NCBI GenBank assembly: GCA_017556765.1
Contig: JAFYME010000060.1
Coordinates: 1-41,469, forward strand
Source: Bacteroidales bacterium
GTDB lineage: Bacteria > Bacteroidota > Bacteroidia > Bacteroidales > UBA932
Length of the DNA stretch: 41,469 nucleotides
Direction: 5' to 3'
The stretch's first letter is position 1. The number at the start of each line of letters is the position of its first letter. The notes under the pieces were generated by a model. The model was not told the origin of the DNA. It ran no database searches and was given only the letters and a program-made list of their open reading frames with translations. Positions 15,756-23,644 of the stretch are shown one piece after another. The translations under genes and the position numbers were made by a program.

Positions 15756-17018
15756 CTATATATGTTCAACCTCAGGATGGAGTTCGACACCGAACTTCGC
15801 CTTCACCGAAGCGATTATACGCTTTTCCAGCCCGACAATCTCCTCTGGATATGCCTCGCCGGTATAATTCACGATCACCAGCGGCTGCTTCTCCCATACC
15901 GCCGCGCCGCCGCTCCTGCGTCCCTTCCATCCGCACTGCTCGATCATCCAAGCCGAAGGGATCTTGATAAGCTGCTCTGGCGAAGATCCTTCACTTCGTT
16001 CAGAATGACAGGAAGATGGTTCAGGATGACATGAAGATGGTTCCGTTTCAATGATATAATGCGGAACCTTATAGTCATGACCGAACTCGGCCTTCGCCGC
16101 CGCCTCGATACGCTCGAAATGCTCACGGCTGATGACCGGATTCTTGAAGAAACTACCCGCACTGCCCACAACCGACGGCTCCGGCAACTTCTCCTTCCTG
16201 ATCCTTATTATAACCTTACGAACCATCATAGGAGTCAGCCTGGAAGCAGTTTCTGCATTGCTTTCAGGCGACATGCCACCCCCGGCTAGGGGGTGCGTAA
16301 GAACCGAAGGTTCGATGCGGGGGTCGCCAGAAAGTGATGCAGAAACTGCCTCTTTAAGATGACCATACTCCAGCCTCGGTCTAGGCTCACGACTCAAAGC
16401 AAACACCACATGAGTCACAATGTACCGTCCCTTGACCTCTGGATCCTTGAACACCGAATCACGATAACCATACTCACACTCCTCAACACCGAAGCTCACA
16501 AACTCCTCCTCAACGGTATCATAACAATACACCCTGCGGATCACATCCTTCACCTCGACTCCGTACGCACAGATGTTCTGCACAGCCGAAGCACCGACCT
16601 CACCAGGAATGTATGACAGATTCTCCACCCCCCACAGGCCCTCCTTCGCCGCCCATGCGCAAAAATCATCAAAGACGACTCCAGCACCGACCGACACCAA
16701 TACCGGAGGGAAAGATTCTTCGCTTCGCTCAGAATGACATGAGTGGTCCTGAGAGCATATGGATCGTTCTGTGCCACCTTGACCTTCGTCCAGGATTTCT
16801 ATAAAGTCTATCTTCGAATGAAGGACAGTACCCTTGAAATCATCAGTGAACAGGAGATTGCTTCCACCACCGATATGAAGAACCGGCCTTGCAAGCTCCT
16901 CAAACTCAATGTCCACAAGATCAGCCACCGAATCATACTCTATGAAACAGCGTGCCTTCACCTTCATCCCGAAGGTATTCATCTTCGTCAGATCCTTATA
17001 ATACTCCGTCTTTACCAT
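15756..17018 (-). CDS. murB: UDP-N-acetylenolpyruvoylglucosamine reductase with repeat-derived insertions
   Basis: MurB reduces the MurA product to UDP-MurNAc with FAD and NADPH. The family motifs are intact: HIGGGSNLLF (48-57), IPGEVGASAVQNICAYG (137-153), the proton-donor Ser289 in GSAGSFFKNP, and the C-terminal HPEVEHI with Glu416. The protein has 420 residues, against about 335-345 for Bacteroidetes MurB. The excess lies in three places: about 80-105 (contains CHSERSEES), about 224-259 (encoded by family A element copy 2) and about 325-349 (contains CHPEPSS and CHSERSEGSS). Removing them leaves about 333 residues. All three are in frame, so the gene looks functional, not broken. The insertions fall between conserved blocks and should be surface loops. 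It sits between metG and murA in a minus-strand run. Confidence 0.93.
   Translation of the reverse strand: MVKTEYYKDLTKMNTFGMKVKARCFIEYDSVADLVDIEFEELARPVLHIGGGSNLLFTDDFKGTVLHSKIDFIEILDEGQGGTERSICSQDHSCHSERSEESFPPVLVSVGAGVVFDDFCAWAAKEGLWGVENLSYIPGEVGASAVQNICAYGVEVKDVIRRVYCYDTVEEEFVSFGVEECEYGYRDSVFKDPEVKGRYIVTHVVFALSREPRPRLEYGHLKEAVSASLSGDPRIEPSVLTHPLAGGGMSPESNAETASRLTPMMVRKVIIRIRKEKLPEPSVVGSAGSFFKNPVISREHFERIEAAAKAEFGHDYKVPHYIIETEPSSCHPEPSSCHSERSEGSSPEQLIKIPSAWMIEQCGWKGRRSGGAAVWEKQPLVIVNYTGEAYPEEIVGLEKRIIASVKAKFGVELHPEVEHI
15984..16009 (-). repeat. Family B repeat inside murB
   Basis: On the minus strand this is GTC, ATTCT, an 11-nt loop, AGGAT and CT, 26 nt in all. The stem has one T-G wobble. 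It encodes CHSERSEGS in murB. Directly upstream on the coding strand are shorter 21-nt partial copies (16011-16031 and a fragment to about 16043) encoding CHPEPSS and EPSS, so the unit has been partly duplicated in multiples of seven codons. Confidence 0.75.
16243..16352. repeat. Family A palindromic element, copy 2, inside murB
   Basis: The left arm (16243-16272) begins GAAGCAGTTTCTGCAT and ends GGCGAC. The right arm (16323-16352) is its reverse complement at 26 of 30 positions. The 50-nt core (16273-16322) is identical to that of copy 3, with hairpins CACCCCC/GGGGGTG and GAACC/GGTTC around GAA. The arms are unrelated to those of copies 1 and 3. The whole element is translated as part of murB, in the frame that encodes about residues 224-259. 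Confidence 0.88.
16713..16738 (-). repeat. Family B repeat inside murB
   Basis: On the minus strand this is GTC, ATTCT, an 11-nt loop, AGAAT and CT, with a perfect 5-bp stem, 26 nt in all. It encodes CHSERSEES within the first murB insertion, between the FAD-binding N-terminal part and the VSVGAGVVFDDF strand. Confidence 0.75.
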
Positions 17019-17088
17019 ACCTCATTCAGCCTATAGTGTAGCCGCAGGAGACTTTCACTATTCAATACGAGTTGATTGTGTCAATAAA

Positions 17089-17196
17089 GCATTTGAGGAA
17101 TGCTTGTATTTTCAAGACATGCCACCCCCGGCTAGGGGGTGCGTAAGAACCGAAGGTTCGATGCGGGGGTCTTGAAAAACAAGCTTCCGAAAATGC
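17089..17196. repeat. Family A palindromic element, copy 3, metG-murB gap
   Basis: The left arm (17089-17118) begins GCATTTGAGGAATGCTTG and ends TCAAGAC. The right arm (17169-17196) is its reverse complement over 26 pairs with two mismatches and two single-base bulges. The core (17119-17168) is identical to copy 2 over all 50 nt. The right arm ends 1 nt from the metG stop codon (17198-17200). It lies in the transcript between metG and murB. Confidence 0.85.
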
Positions 17197-17197
17197 A

Positions 17198-19393
17198 CTA
17201 GCCTATCTCAGCACCATTGCAGAGAGTCTCCGCAGGCGTAACGAAACGCATCTTGCCGTCATTCTGCCTTGCCATGAGGATCATACCCTTAGACTCGATG
17301 CCACGGATCTTGCGCGGAGCAAGGTTTGCAAGAATACAGATCTGCTTGCCGACCATCTCCTCTGGAGAATACTGCTCGGCGATACCCGAAACGATCACTC
17401 TCTTGTCGATGCCTGTATCGATTGTAAGCTTGAGAAGCTTGTCAGTCTTCGGAACACGCTCAGCCTCAAGCACTGTAGCTGTACGGATGTCCATCTTCTG
17501 GAAATCATCAAATGTACACTCCTCCTTCTGCGGAGTCACTACAGCTGCCTCGGCAGCCTTTGCAGCAGCCTCACGCTCGGCACGGATTGCCTCAAGACGA
17601 GCGATCTGAGCATCCACAACCTCATCCTCGATCTTAGCGAAGAGGAGTGTCGCAGGGTTCAGCTGATGGCCTGCAGGAAGGAGCGATGGGTTTCCGAGAG
17701 CGCTCCATGAAAGCGTGATGGTCTCGTCAAGAGCAGCGGTCACAGGTGTTCCTGCAGTAGCAGAAGATGTATGGAGAGCCGCACCCTCGCCTGCTGTATA
17801 GATGTTCTCGCTTACAGAACCCTCCTCGCCTGCACGATGGTCAAAACCAGCTGCGATGCCTACGTTGAGGATGCCGCGGAGCTTCTCTGACGAGAATGGG
17901 AGGAACGGCTCGAACGCGATTGCGAGTGAAGCGCAGATCTGGAGAGACACGTTCAGGATTGAAGCCGTTCTGTCCATATCTGTCTTAGCGACCTTCCATG
18001 GCTCTGTATCAGTAAGGTACTTGTTTCCGAGACGTGCGATGTTCATAGCCTCCTTGAGAGCCTCGCGGAACTTGTATCCGTCAAGGTAACGCTGCATCTC
18101 CTCCTTGAGAGGCTGGATCTGTGCAAGTGTCTCTGCATCAATTGCCTCAGGCTTGAGATCGGCAGGAACCTTACCCTCGAAATACTTATGTGTGAGGACC
18201 ACAGCACGGTTCACGAAGTTGCCGAGGATAGCCACGAGCTCGCTGTTGTTGCGTGCCTGGAAGTCCTTCCATGAGAAGTCATTGTCCTTTGTCTCAGGAG
18301 CATTTGCTGTAAGCACATAGCGGAGAACATCCTCCTGTCCAGGGAACTGCTCGAGGTACTCATGGAGCCATACAGCCCATCCTCTTGAAGTCGAGATCTT
18401 GTCGCCCTCGAGGTTAAGGAACTCGTTTGCAGGGACATTGTCAGGAAGGATGTAGCTTCCGTCAGCCTTGAGCATTGAAGGGAACACGATGCAATGGAAC
18501 ACGATGTTGTCCTTTCCGATGAAATGGACGAGCTTTGTATCCTCGCTCTTCCACCATGTCTCCCAGCTCTGCGGGAGAAGCTCCTGAGTATTTGAGATGT
18601 ATCCGATAGGAGCATCAAACCATACATAGAGAACCTTTCCGTCAGAGCCCTCTACAGGAACAGGAACACCCCAGTTCAAGTCGCGGCTCACGGCACGTGG
18701 CTGAAGACCGCCGTCGATCCAGCTCTTGCACTGTCCGTACACATTGCTTCTCCACTCCTTGTGTCCGTCGAGGATCCACTCAGAGAGCCACTTCTCGTAC
18801 TGGTCGAGAGGGAGATACCAGTGCTTGGTCTCCTTCTTCACGAGCTCGCCGCCGCTGAGAGCTGACTTAGGGTTGATGAGTTCATCAGGGCTGAGAGTGG
18901 CGCCGCACTTCTCGCACTGGTCGCCGTATGCGCCTTCTGCACCGCAGCGTGGGCATGTACCTGTGATGTAACGGTCTGCAAGGAAGGTCTTGCTTTCCTC
19001 GTCATAGTACTGCTCGCTCACCTTCTCGATGAACTTGCCCTCATCGTAGAGCTTGCGGAAATAGTCCGCAGCGTTCTTGTGATGGGTCTTTGAAGAAGTT
19101 CTCGAATATATGTCGAAATTGATTCCGAGTCCTGTGAATGAGTCCTTGATGATCCTGTGGTATCTGTCCACGATGTCCTGCGGAGTGCATCCTTCCTTCT
19201 GGGCCTTGATGGTGATAGGCACACCGTGCTCATCCGATCCGCAGACATAGAGGACATCCTCCCCCTTCATTCTGAGATATCTCACATAGATATCTGCAGG
19301 GACATACACACCGGCGAGGTGGCCGATATGGACAGGACCGTTTGCGTATGGAAGCGCGCAGGTCACAAGCGTTCTGTTGAATTTCTTTTCCAT
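17198..19393 (-). CDS. metG: Methionyl-tRNA synthetase
   Basis: MetG charges tRNA-Met with methionine. The start is the ATG at 19391-19393 ([19 protein letters not shown]); the frame is open further upstream but only into the end of dnaG. The protein has 731 residues. Motifs: HIGH (22-25), a four-cysteine zinc knuckle (Cys147, Cys150, Cys160, Cys163), KISTS (332-336) in place of KMSKS, the anticodon-binding helical domain (about 380-510), an Ala/Glu-rich linker (about 590-620) and a C-terminal Trbp111-type tRNA-binding domain (627-731). Residues about 512-558, rich in Gly, Ala, Thr and Ser, are an insertion between the PFSSEKL block and the TLSWSALG block that relatives I know do not have. 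It follows dnaG by 28 nt. Confidence 0.96.
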   Translation of the reverse strand: MEKKFNRTLVTCALPYANGPVHIGHLAGVYVPADIYVRYLRMKGEDVLYVCGSDEHGVPITIKAQKEGCTPQDIVDRYHRIIKDSFTGLGINFDIYSRTSSKTHHKNAADYFRKLYDEGKFIEKVSEQYYDEESKTFLADRYITGTCPRCGAEGAYGDQCEKCGATLSPDELINPKSALSGGELVKKETKHWYLPLDQYEKWLSEWILDGHKEWRSNVYGQCKSWIDGGLQPRAVSRDLNWGVPVPVEGSDGKVLYVWFDAPIGYISNTQELLPQSWETWWKSEDTKLVHFIGKDNIVFHCIVFPSMLKADGSYILPDNVPANEFLNLEGDKISTSRGWAVWLHEYLEQFPGQEDVLRYVLTANAPETKDNDFSWKDFQARNNSELVAILGNFVNRAVVLTHKYFEGKVPADLKPEAIDAETLAQIQPLKEEMQRYLDGYKFREALKEAMNIARLGNKYLTDTEPWKVAKTDMDRTASILNVSLQICASLAIAFEPFLPFSSEKLRGILNVGIAAGFDHRAGEEGSVSENIYTAGEGAALHTSSATAGTPVTAALDETITLSWSALGNPSLLPAGHQLNPATLLFAKIEDEVVDAQIARLEAIRAEREAAAKAAEAAVVTPQKEECTFDDFQKMDIRTATVLEAERVPKTDKLLKLTIDTGIDKRVIVSGIAEQYSPEEMVGKQICILANLAPRKIRGIESKGMILMARQNDGKMRFVTPAETLCNGAEIG

Positions 19394-19421
19394 TATATTG
19401 TTGTTTTTACATATTTTCGTT

Positions 19422-21515
19422 TTAAACGCGGCCCAGCTCATTGTTGAGCTTCGTACGGGCACGGTTGTAGTCGCTTATCTTCGCCAGGATATCGATCTGT
19501 CGGTCCGGATCCTGCTCCGTCGTAAGCTCCGCGGTCAGGCCTTTGAGGATCAGCTCAATCTTCTTGCAGTGGTAAGCAAGCAAGGCCTTAGGTATGAACT
19601 GCACCAGTATCGTCGATGTCGCCGTAAGCGACTGTTCGTAGTTCTTCACAGTGATCTGATACTTCTCGATAAGAAGTTCCTTCGCCACAGCCGCTATCTC
19701 CGGATCCATGCTGTTCAGAAGCCTCGACTGCATCTGCTGCTGGGTCAGCCCCTCATCATACATCCTGAAATATTCATCATAAACCTTTCTGTATGACTGG
19801 TTAACAAAATCCTCCTCATCATCCGCCAATGTTCCGTCAATGAACTCCGCCACATTGATCGTCTCCCCTTCGACATAATATTTCGAATCCACATCAAACT
19901 GCAGCTCCGTACATCCTTCCTCAAGGATGAATCCCAGAAGTTCCTTCTCGCATGGCGCAAGATACGGCTCGTTTATCACGACCGGACCCTCCGGAATCAT
20001 CACCGGCGGCATTTCCACTGGCACATCCATGGCAGGGGCGCCATAATCTTCCGGATAATATCCATCCGGCATAGGAGGAGGCACATCCATCCCGGCCATA
20101 TCCTGAGGCATCGGCGGCATCTCCGAGGCAGGACGCTCCTGTCGTCTCGGCTGATATCCGCCCGCGACAGCCCTCTGTCTCTCGCGCTCCTTCTGCTTCT
20201 CGTCCGCCACGATCATGTCCGTCCTGGTCTTGCTGACCCTGTCCGCCATGATCCTTTCCTCGATCTCGAACCTGTCTGCACATGTACGTACATACACCGC
20301 TCTGACGACCGCATCAGGTATCAATGCTATCGTATCGGCTATGTCGTTTATGAGATTAGCCTTCTTGATAGGGTCGTTTCCGGCTTCGTCCAGAAGCAGG
20401 TCCGTCTTGAAATTGATAAAGTCCTGCTCGTTCTGAGCAATATGGTCCTGCACCTCCTCAAGCGTATGTCTCCTGGCGAAATCGTCGGGGTCCTGACCGT
20501 CCGGAAGAAGCACGACCTTGACGTTCATTCCCTCCTTCAGCACGAGCCCTATGCCCCTGAGGGCAGCCTTTATACCCGCGCTGTCACCGTCGTAGATGAT
20601 GGTTATGTTGTTTGTGAACTTCCTTATGAGGCGGATCTGCTCCACTGTCAGAGATGTTCCGCTGGAAGCCACGACGTTCTTTATTCCAAGCTGATGCATG
20701 GACAGGACATCAAGGTATCCCTCGACAAGGATACATCTGTCCTGCTTGGAGATATCATTCTTCGCGAAGTAGATTCCGTACAGCGACCTGCTCTTGACAT
20801 AGATCTCTGTCTCCGGAGAATTCACATACTTCGCCACAGACTTATCCGTCTTCAGAGTACGTCCTCCAAACGCGATCACACGGCCGCTCACCGAATGGAT
20901 CGGGAATATCACTCGGTCGTAGAAACGGTCCACAAGGCGACCGTCGTCATACTTTATGCTCAAGCCTGTCTCGATAAGGAATTCCTCCTTGTAACCGGCA
21001 GCTCGCGCGGCCTCCGAAAGAGACTTACGGTTCAGAGGGGCCCATCCGAGTCCGTAATTCCTTATGGTTTCATCCTCAAGGCCACGGCTTCTGAAATACT
21101 GATAGGCAATGTTCTGACCCTCAGGAGTATTCATGCTTTCCTGGAAGAATTTCCCTGCATATTCCGACACAAGCATGAGGCTTTCATGCTTCTGCCTCTG
21201 GGCTATCTCCTCTGCAGTCTCTTCCTTCTCGACGACCTCGATATGGTATTTCTTTGCAAGGTACTTCAGCGCCTCGGTATAGGACATGTTCTCATGTTCC
21301 ATCACGAAGCCCACGGCCGTACCTGACTTGCCGCAGCCGAAGCACTTGTAGATGCCTTTCGACGCAGAAACGGAGAATGAAGGAGTCTTCTCGTTATGGA
21401 ACGGACAGCACGCGATATGGTTGGCGCCTCGCTTCTTCAAAGTCACGAAGTCCCCTACCACATCCACGATCTGGGCCGAATCGAGAATCCTGTTTACCGT
21501 TTCCTGAGGTATCAT
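19422..21515 (-). CDS. dnaG: DNA primase
   Basis: DnaG makes RNA primers for replication. The protein has 697 residues. The N-terminal CHC2 zinc domain has Cys37, His40, Cys58 and Cys61 ([11 protein letters not shown], then [10 protein letters not shown]). The central catalytic core includes the RNAP-basic segment and the TOPRIM fold with [13 protein letters not shown] and [15 protein letters not shown]. After about residue 440 comes a linker with a repeated Met/Pro-rich pattern (MPPMPQDM, then [14 protein letters not shown]), followed by a helical C-terminal domain expected to bind the DnaB helicase. The ATG is 1 nt after the stop of the upstream DUF308 gene, so translation is probably coupled. 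Confidence 0.96.
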   Translation of the reverse strand: MIPQETVNRILDSAQIVDVVGDFVTLKKRGANHIACCPFHNEKTPSFSVSASKGIYKCFGCGKSGTAVGFVMEHENMSYTEALKYLAKKYHIEVVEKEETAEEIAQRQKHESLMLVSEYAGKFFQESMNTPEGQNIAYQYFRSRGLEDETIRNYGLGWAPLNRKSLSEAARAAGYKEEFLIETGLSIKYDDGRLVDRFYDRVIFPIHSVSGRVIAFGGRTLKTDKSVAKYVNSPETEIYVKSRSLYGIYFAKNDISKQDRCILVEGYLDVLSMHQLGIKNVVASSGTSLTVEQIRLIRKFTNNITIIYDGDSAGIKAALRGIGLVLKEGMNVKVVLLPDGQDPDDFARRHTLEEVQDHIAQNEQDFINFKTDLLLDEAGNDPIKKANLINDIADTIALIPDAVVRAVYVRTCADRFEIEERIMADRVSKTRTDMIVADEKQKERERQRAVAGGYQPRRQERPASEMPPMPQDMAGMDVPPPMPDGYYPEDYGAPAMDVPVEMPPVMIPEGPVVINEPYLAPCEKELLGFILEEGCTELQFDVDSKYYVEGETINVAEFIDGTLADDEEDFVNQSYRKVYDEYFRMYDEGLTQQQMQSRLLNSMDPEIAAVAKELLIEKYQITVKNYEQSLTATSTILVQFIPKALLAYHCKKIELILKGLTAELTTEQDPDRQIDILAKISDYNRARTKLNNELGRV

Positions 21516-21516
21516 C

Positions 21517-22155
21517 CTACTGCTCGTCTACCTTTTCGTACTCCACATCCTTGACGTTCTCGAGCGGATTCTCCTGCTGCACAGGCTGCTCCTGAGCCGG
21601 CGCCTGATGGATTTCATACTCGTCGATAGCCTTCTTCATCTTCCATGAAGACAGGAGCTCCGAAGCTCCATAAACGATTATCGCAGCTCCGGCGATCATG
21701 ACCATCACAGACTCTGCAAACGGGTTGAAAATGAGGAATCCACCGACAAGGGTGACTACTGTCGGAAGGATGAACGCACCCAATCCGAGCCCCATCACAC
21801 GCTTTGCGCTGAAGAGGGCGAGGATCTGCATGATTCCGAAACCGAGAAGAACGAATCCGATCAGGTATATGATGAATTTAGCCACAAATCCAGGGGCAGA
21901 GAAAAGCACGATGCCGATGATGATATCGACAAGCGCATTGAATGACATGAGCGGAAGAGAACCGTTCTTCTTCTCCTTCAGTCCGACGATCAAAGACACG
22001 ACTCCGGACGCGAGAATGAAGGCTGCAATCACCTTGACCACAGTCGTAAGGGCGTTATCAGGTCTGAGGACCATCATGATACCGATTGCAAGGGCGATCA
22101 GAGCCCTGAGGGGACCGCTGATCCTGCTGCCATATCCAAATGTAAACATTTTCAT
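21517..22155 (-). CDS. DUF308/HdeD-type membrane protein
   Basis: The protein has 212 residues with about six hydrophobic helices arranged as pairs (ALIALAIGIMMVLRP, VIAAFILASGVVSLIVG, LVDIIIGIVLFSAPG, IIYLIGFVLLGFGIMQILALF, FILPTVVTLVGGFLIFNP, VMVMIAGAAIIVYGASELL). This is the repeated layout of the HdeD/DUF308 family of inner-membrane proteins. E. coli HdeD is linked to acid resistance, but the role here is unknown. The last 40 residues are a polar Gln/Glu-rich cytoplasmic tail. It is the first gene of the run DUF308-dnaG-metG-murB-murA and touches dnaG. A start two codons later (MFTFGYG) is equally possible. Confidence 0.85.
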   Translation of the reverse strand: MKMFTFGYGSRISGPLRALIALAIGIMMVLRPDNALTTVVKVIAAFILASGVVSLIVGLKEKKNGSLPLMSFNALVDIIIGIVLFSAPGFVAKFIIYLIGFVLLGFGIMQILALFSAKRVMGLGLGAFILPTVVTLVGGFLIFNPFAESVMVMIAGAAIIVYGASELLSSWKMKKAIDEYEIHQAPAQEQPVQQENPLENVKDVEYEKVDEQ

Positions 22156-22199
22156 ATCAATACGTTATATATACTGTTCATACTATTTTCGCAGGGCAT

Positions 22200-22217
22200 T
22201 GTCCTGACACCAGGACA
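22200..22217. promoter_or_regulatory. Perfect inverted repeat in the DUF308-dnaG leader
   Basis: TGTCCTG (22200-22206), an ACAC loop and CAGGACA (22211-22217) are perfectly complementary. On the minus strand it lies about 20 nt downstream of the -7 box, so it would be in the 5' UTR of the DUF308-dnaG transcript, either as a hairpin or an operator. Function unknown. Confidence 0.4.
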
Positions 22218-22236
22218 CACCACCGCACATAAAATG

Positions 22237-22244
22237 CAAAAATA
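22237..22244 (-). promoter_or_regulatory. Putative -7 box for DUF308-dnaG-metG
   Basis: The minus strand reads TATTTTTG (TAnnTTTG), about 80 nt before the start codon. No good -33 box was found. Confidence 0.4.
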
Positions 22245-22256
22245 GGAATTTTTTAG

Positions 22257-22264
22257 TATTTTTG
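22257..22264 (+). promoter_or_regulatory. Putative -7 box for the PHP gene
   Basis: TATTTTTG fits TAnnTTTG and lies 25 nt upstream of the ATG at 22290. It is back to back with the minus-strand box. No good -33 box was found. Confidence 0.4.
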
Positions 22265-22289
22265 CCCCCGTTTTTTCAGGTTAATCACA

Positions 22290-23117
22290 ATGGTTTTGTT
22301 CGACAATCACAATCACAGCCAGTTTTCATTCGACGGAGGCAGGACCAGCGTCGAGGCAAGCGCCCGTGCGGCGGTTGCGGCCGGCCTCAGAGGCATATGC
22401 TTCTCAGACCATTGCGACCATTATGTGCCGCCTATGAAGGCTTCATTCGAGAACCTCGTTCCTGAGTATTTCGACGTAGCTGAGCAGCAGGCGGAAATAT
22501 CTCGTGTCCAATCACTTATAGGCGACAGACTGCACATACTGAAAGGCATCGAAATAGGCATGTACGAAGAGTGCCATGAGCAGATCAGAAAGGTTCTGGA
22601 AGAGAACAGTTTCGACCAGGTTCTGGCTTCGGTCCACTATATCGAACAGACCGATCCATACTACGGCGGATACTATGAAGGCAAGGAATGGAGGCAAGCG
22701 TATGGAGGCTACCTCGAGACCATATATCGCGAGATGACATGGCTCCGCGACTTCGACATCATGGGCCACTACGACTACATCGTCAGGTATGCATCCTACC
22801 CGGTCACATCGATCCGCTACCGCGACTTCAGCGACATATTCGACGAGATGTTCCGCTTCCTGATCCACGAAGGCAAAGCCCTGGAAATCAACACCAAAAG
22901 CTACGAAGGTCACAGGGGACGCCTTGTTGAGCTTGACCATGATGTTCTTCTGAGATACCGTGAGATGGGAGGCGAGATCATCAGCCTCGGCTCCGATTCC
23001 CATGAGCCGTCCCGCGTCGGCGCCGGCTTCGCCCGTCACGCCGCCCTCCTGAAGTCCCTCGGCTTCCGCTGGACCGCCCACTACGAATCCCGCAAGCTCG
23101 TTCAGCTGCCGCTGTAG
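22290..23117 (+). CDS. PHP-domain phosphatase, histidinol-phosphatase (HisJ) type
   Basis: The protein has 275 residues. The PHP metal motifs are visible: NHNHSQFSFDG (6-16) with the first histidines, FSDHCDHY (38-45), the glutamate in KGIEIGMYEE, ASVHYIE, the histidine pair in DIMGHYDYIVRY, and the C-terminal SLGSDSHEPSRVG. This set matches HisJ-type histidinol-phosphate phosphatases (EC 3.1.3.15), which complete the eighth step of histidine synthesis. No other his gene is nearby, so another phosphoester substrate is possible. It stands alone, with its own promoter-like box and a hairpin terminator after the stop. Confidence 0.85.
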   Translation: MVLFDNHNHSQFSFDGGRTSVEASARAAVAAGLRGICFSDHCDHYVPPMKASFENLVPEYFDVAEQQAEISRVQSLIGDRLHILKGIEIGMYEECHEQIRKVLEENSFDQVLASVHYIEQTDPYYGGYYEGKEWRQAYGGYLETIYREMTWLRDFDIMGHYDYIVRYASYPVTSIRYRDFSDIFDEMFRFLIHEGKALEINTKSYEGHRGRLVELDHDVLLRYREMGGEIISLGSDSHEPSRVGAGFARHAALLKSLGFRWTAHYESRKLVQLPL

Positions 23118-23155
23118 ATTGTGCAGCAGCCATTTACAGATCACTATATAACAGC

Positions 23156-23185
23156 AAAGCCGTCCGCAATATTGCGAACGGCTTT
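23156..23185. terminator. Bidirectional terminator-like hairpin
   Basis: AAAGCCGT and CGCAAT (23156-23170) pair with ATTGCG and ACGGCTTT (23171-23185) with one C-A mismatch. It lies between the convergent PHP and DUF3127 genes. The following bases are only moderately U-rich. Confidence 0.65.
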
Positions 23186-23222
23186 ATAGTCTAATATCTC
23201 AAGAAGTGAGAATGTCTGTCTT

Positions 23223-23642
23223 TTAGAACGGCAGGTCGTCGTCCTCGAGGGGCGAGCTCATGTCGTCAGCTGACGGCATCGGAGCCGCTGCTGGCGCCGG
23301 GTACGAGTCCGTTGCCGGAGCGCTGTTGTAGCCTGGAGTCTGAGTCTGAGCCGGAGCTGCAGCCCCTGCAGGTTCGATCCTCCATGCTCTCACGTCAGTG
23401 TACCAGCGTCCGTTGTACTCACGGCTGCTGAGGTTGAAGGAGATCTTCACCTTGTCACCGACCTGATACTTGTCCAGCTCCCTCACCTTGTCGTCTCCCC
23501 ACACATTGAGGCAGACCTGAGTCGGGAAGTTTCCCTCCTGATACTCAAGGATGAATTCCTGCTTTGACCATGTTCCTCTTGCCGAGGTACCGGTCTGGAC
23601 ATTGAGTTTACGGGCAATCCTGCCCTCAAGTTCAAGAGCCAT
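23223..23642 (-). CDS. DUF3127 OB-fold protein with SSB-like acidic tail
   Basis: The protein has 139 residues. Residues 1-92 match DUF3127 of Bacteroidetes, a small OB-like domain (MALELEGRIARKLNVQTGTS, then the WSKQEFILEYQEG and DKVKISFNLSSREYNGRWYTD blocks, which resemble the DUF of single-strand-binding-like proteins). Residues 93-130 are a flexible Ala/Pro/Ser/Gln linker. The last residues LEDDDLPF copy the conserved tip of bacterial SSB (DDDIPF in E. coli), which recruits RecQ, PriA and other repair proteins. A role in single-strand DNA handling is inferred, not shown. The ATG overlaps the end of the FKBP gene, whose final Glu-Glu codons supply the GAGGAG ribosome-binding site. Confidence 0.88.
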   Translation of the reverse strand: MALELEGRIARKLNVQTGTSARGTWSKQEFILEYQEGNFPTQVCLNVWGDDKVRELDKYQVGDKVKISFNLSSREYNGRWYTDVRAWRIEPAGAAAPAQTQTPGYNSAPATDSYPAPAAAPMPSADDMSSPLEDDDLPF

Positions 23643-23644
23643 TA

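Noticed and set aside
15756..17018. murB as a pseudogene because of the repeat insertions
   Set aside because: All insertions keep the reading frame and the FAD-binding, Ser289 and Glu416 motifs are intact. The length without insertions is normal.
13512..17196. CRISPR array from the recurring 50-nt core
   Set aside because: The three copies are 0.7 to 2.6 kb apart, with genes between them, and have inverted arms. There are no regular spacers and no cas genes.
19394..19462. N-terminal extension of metG into the dnaG end
   Set aside because: The ATG at 19393 gives the standard MetG N-terminus. The extra codons overlap the dnaG stop region and have no family similarity.
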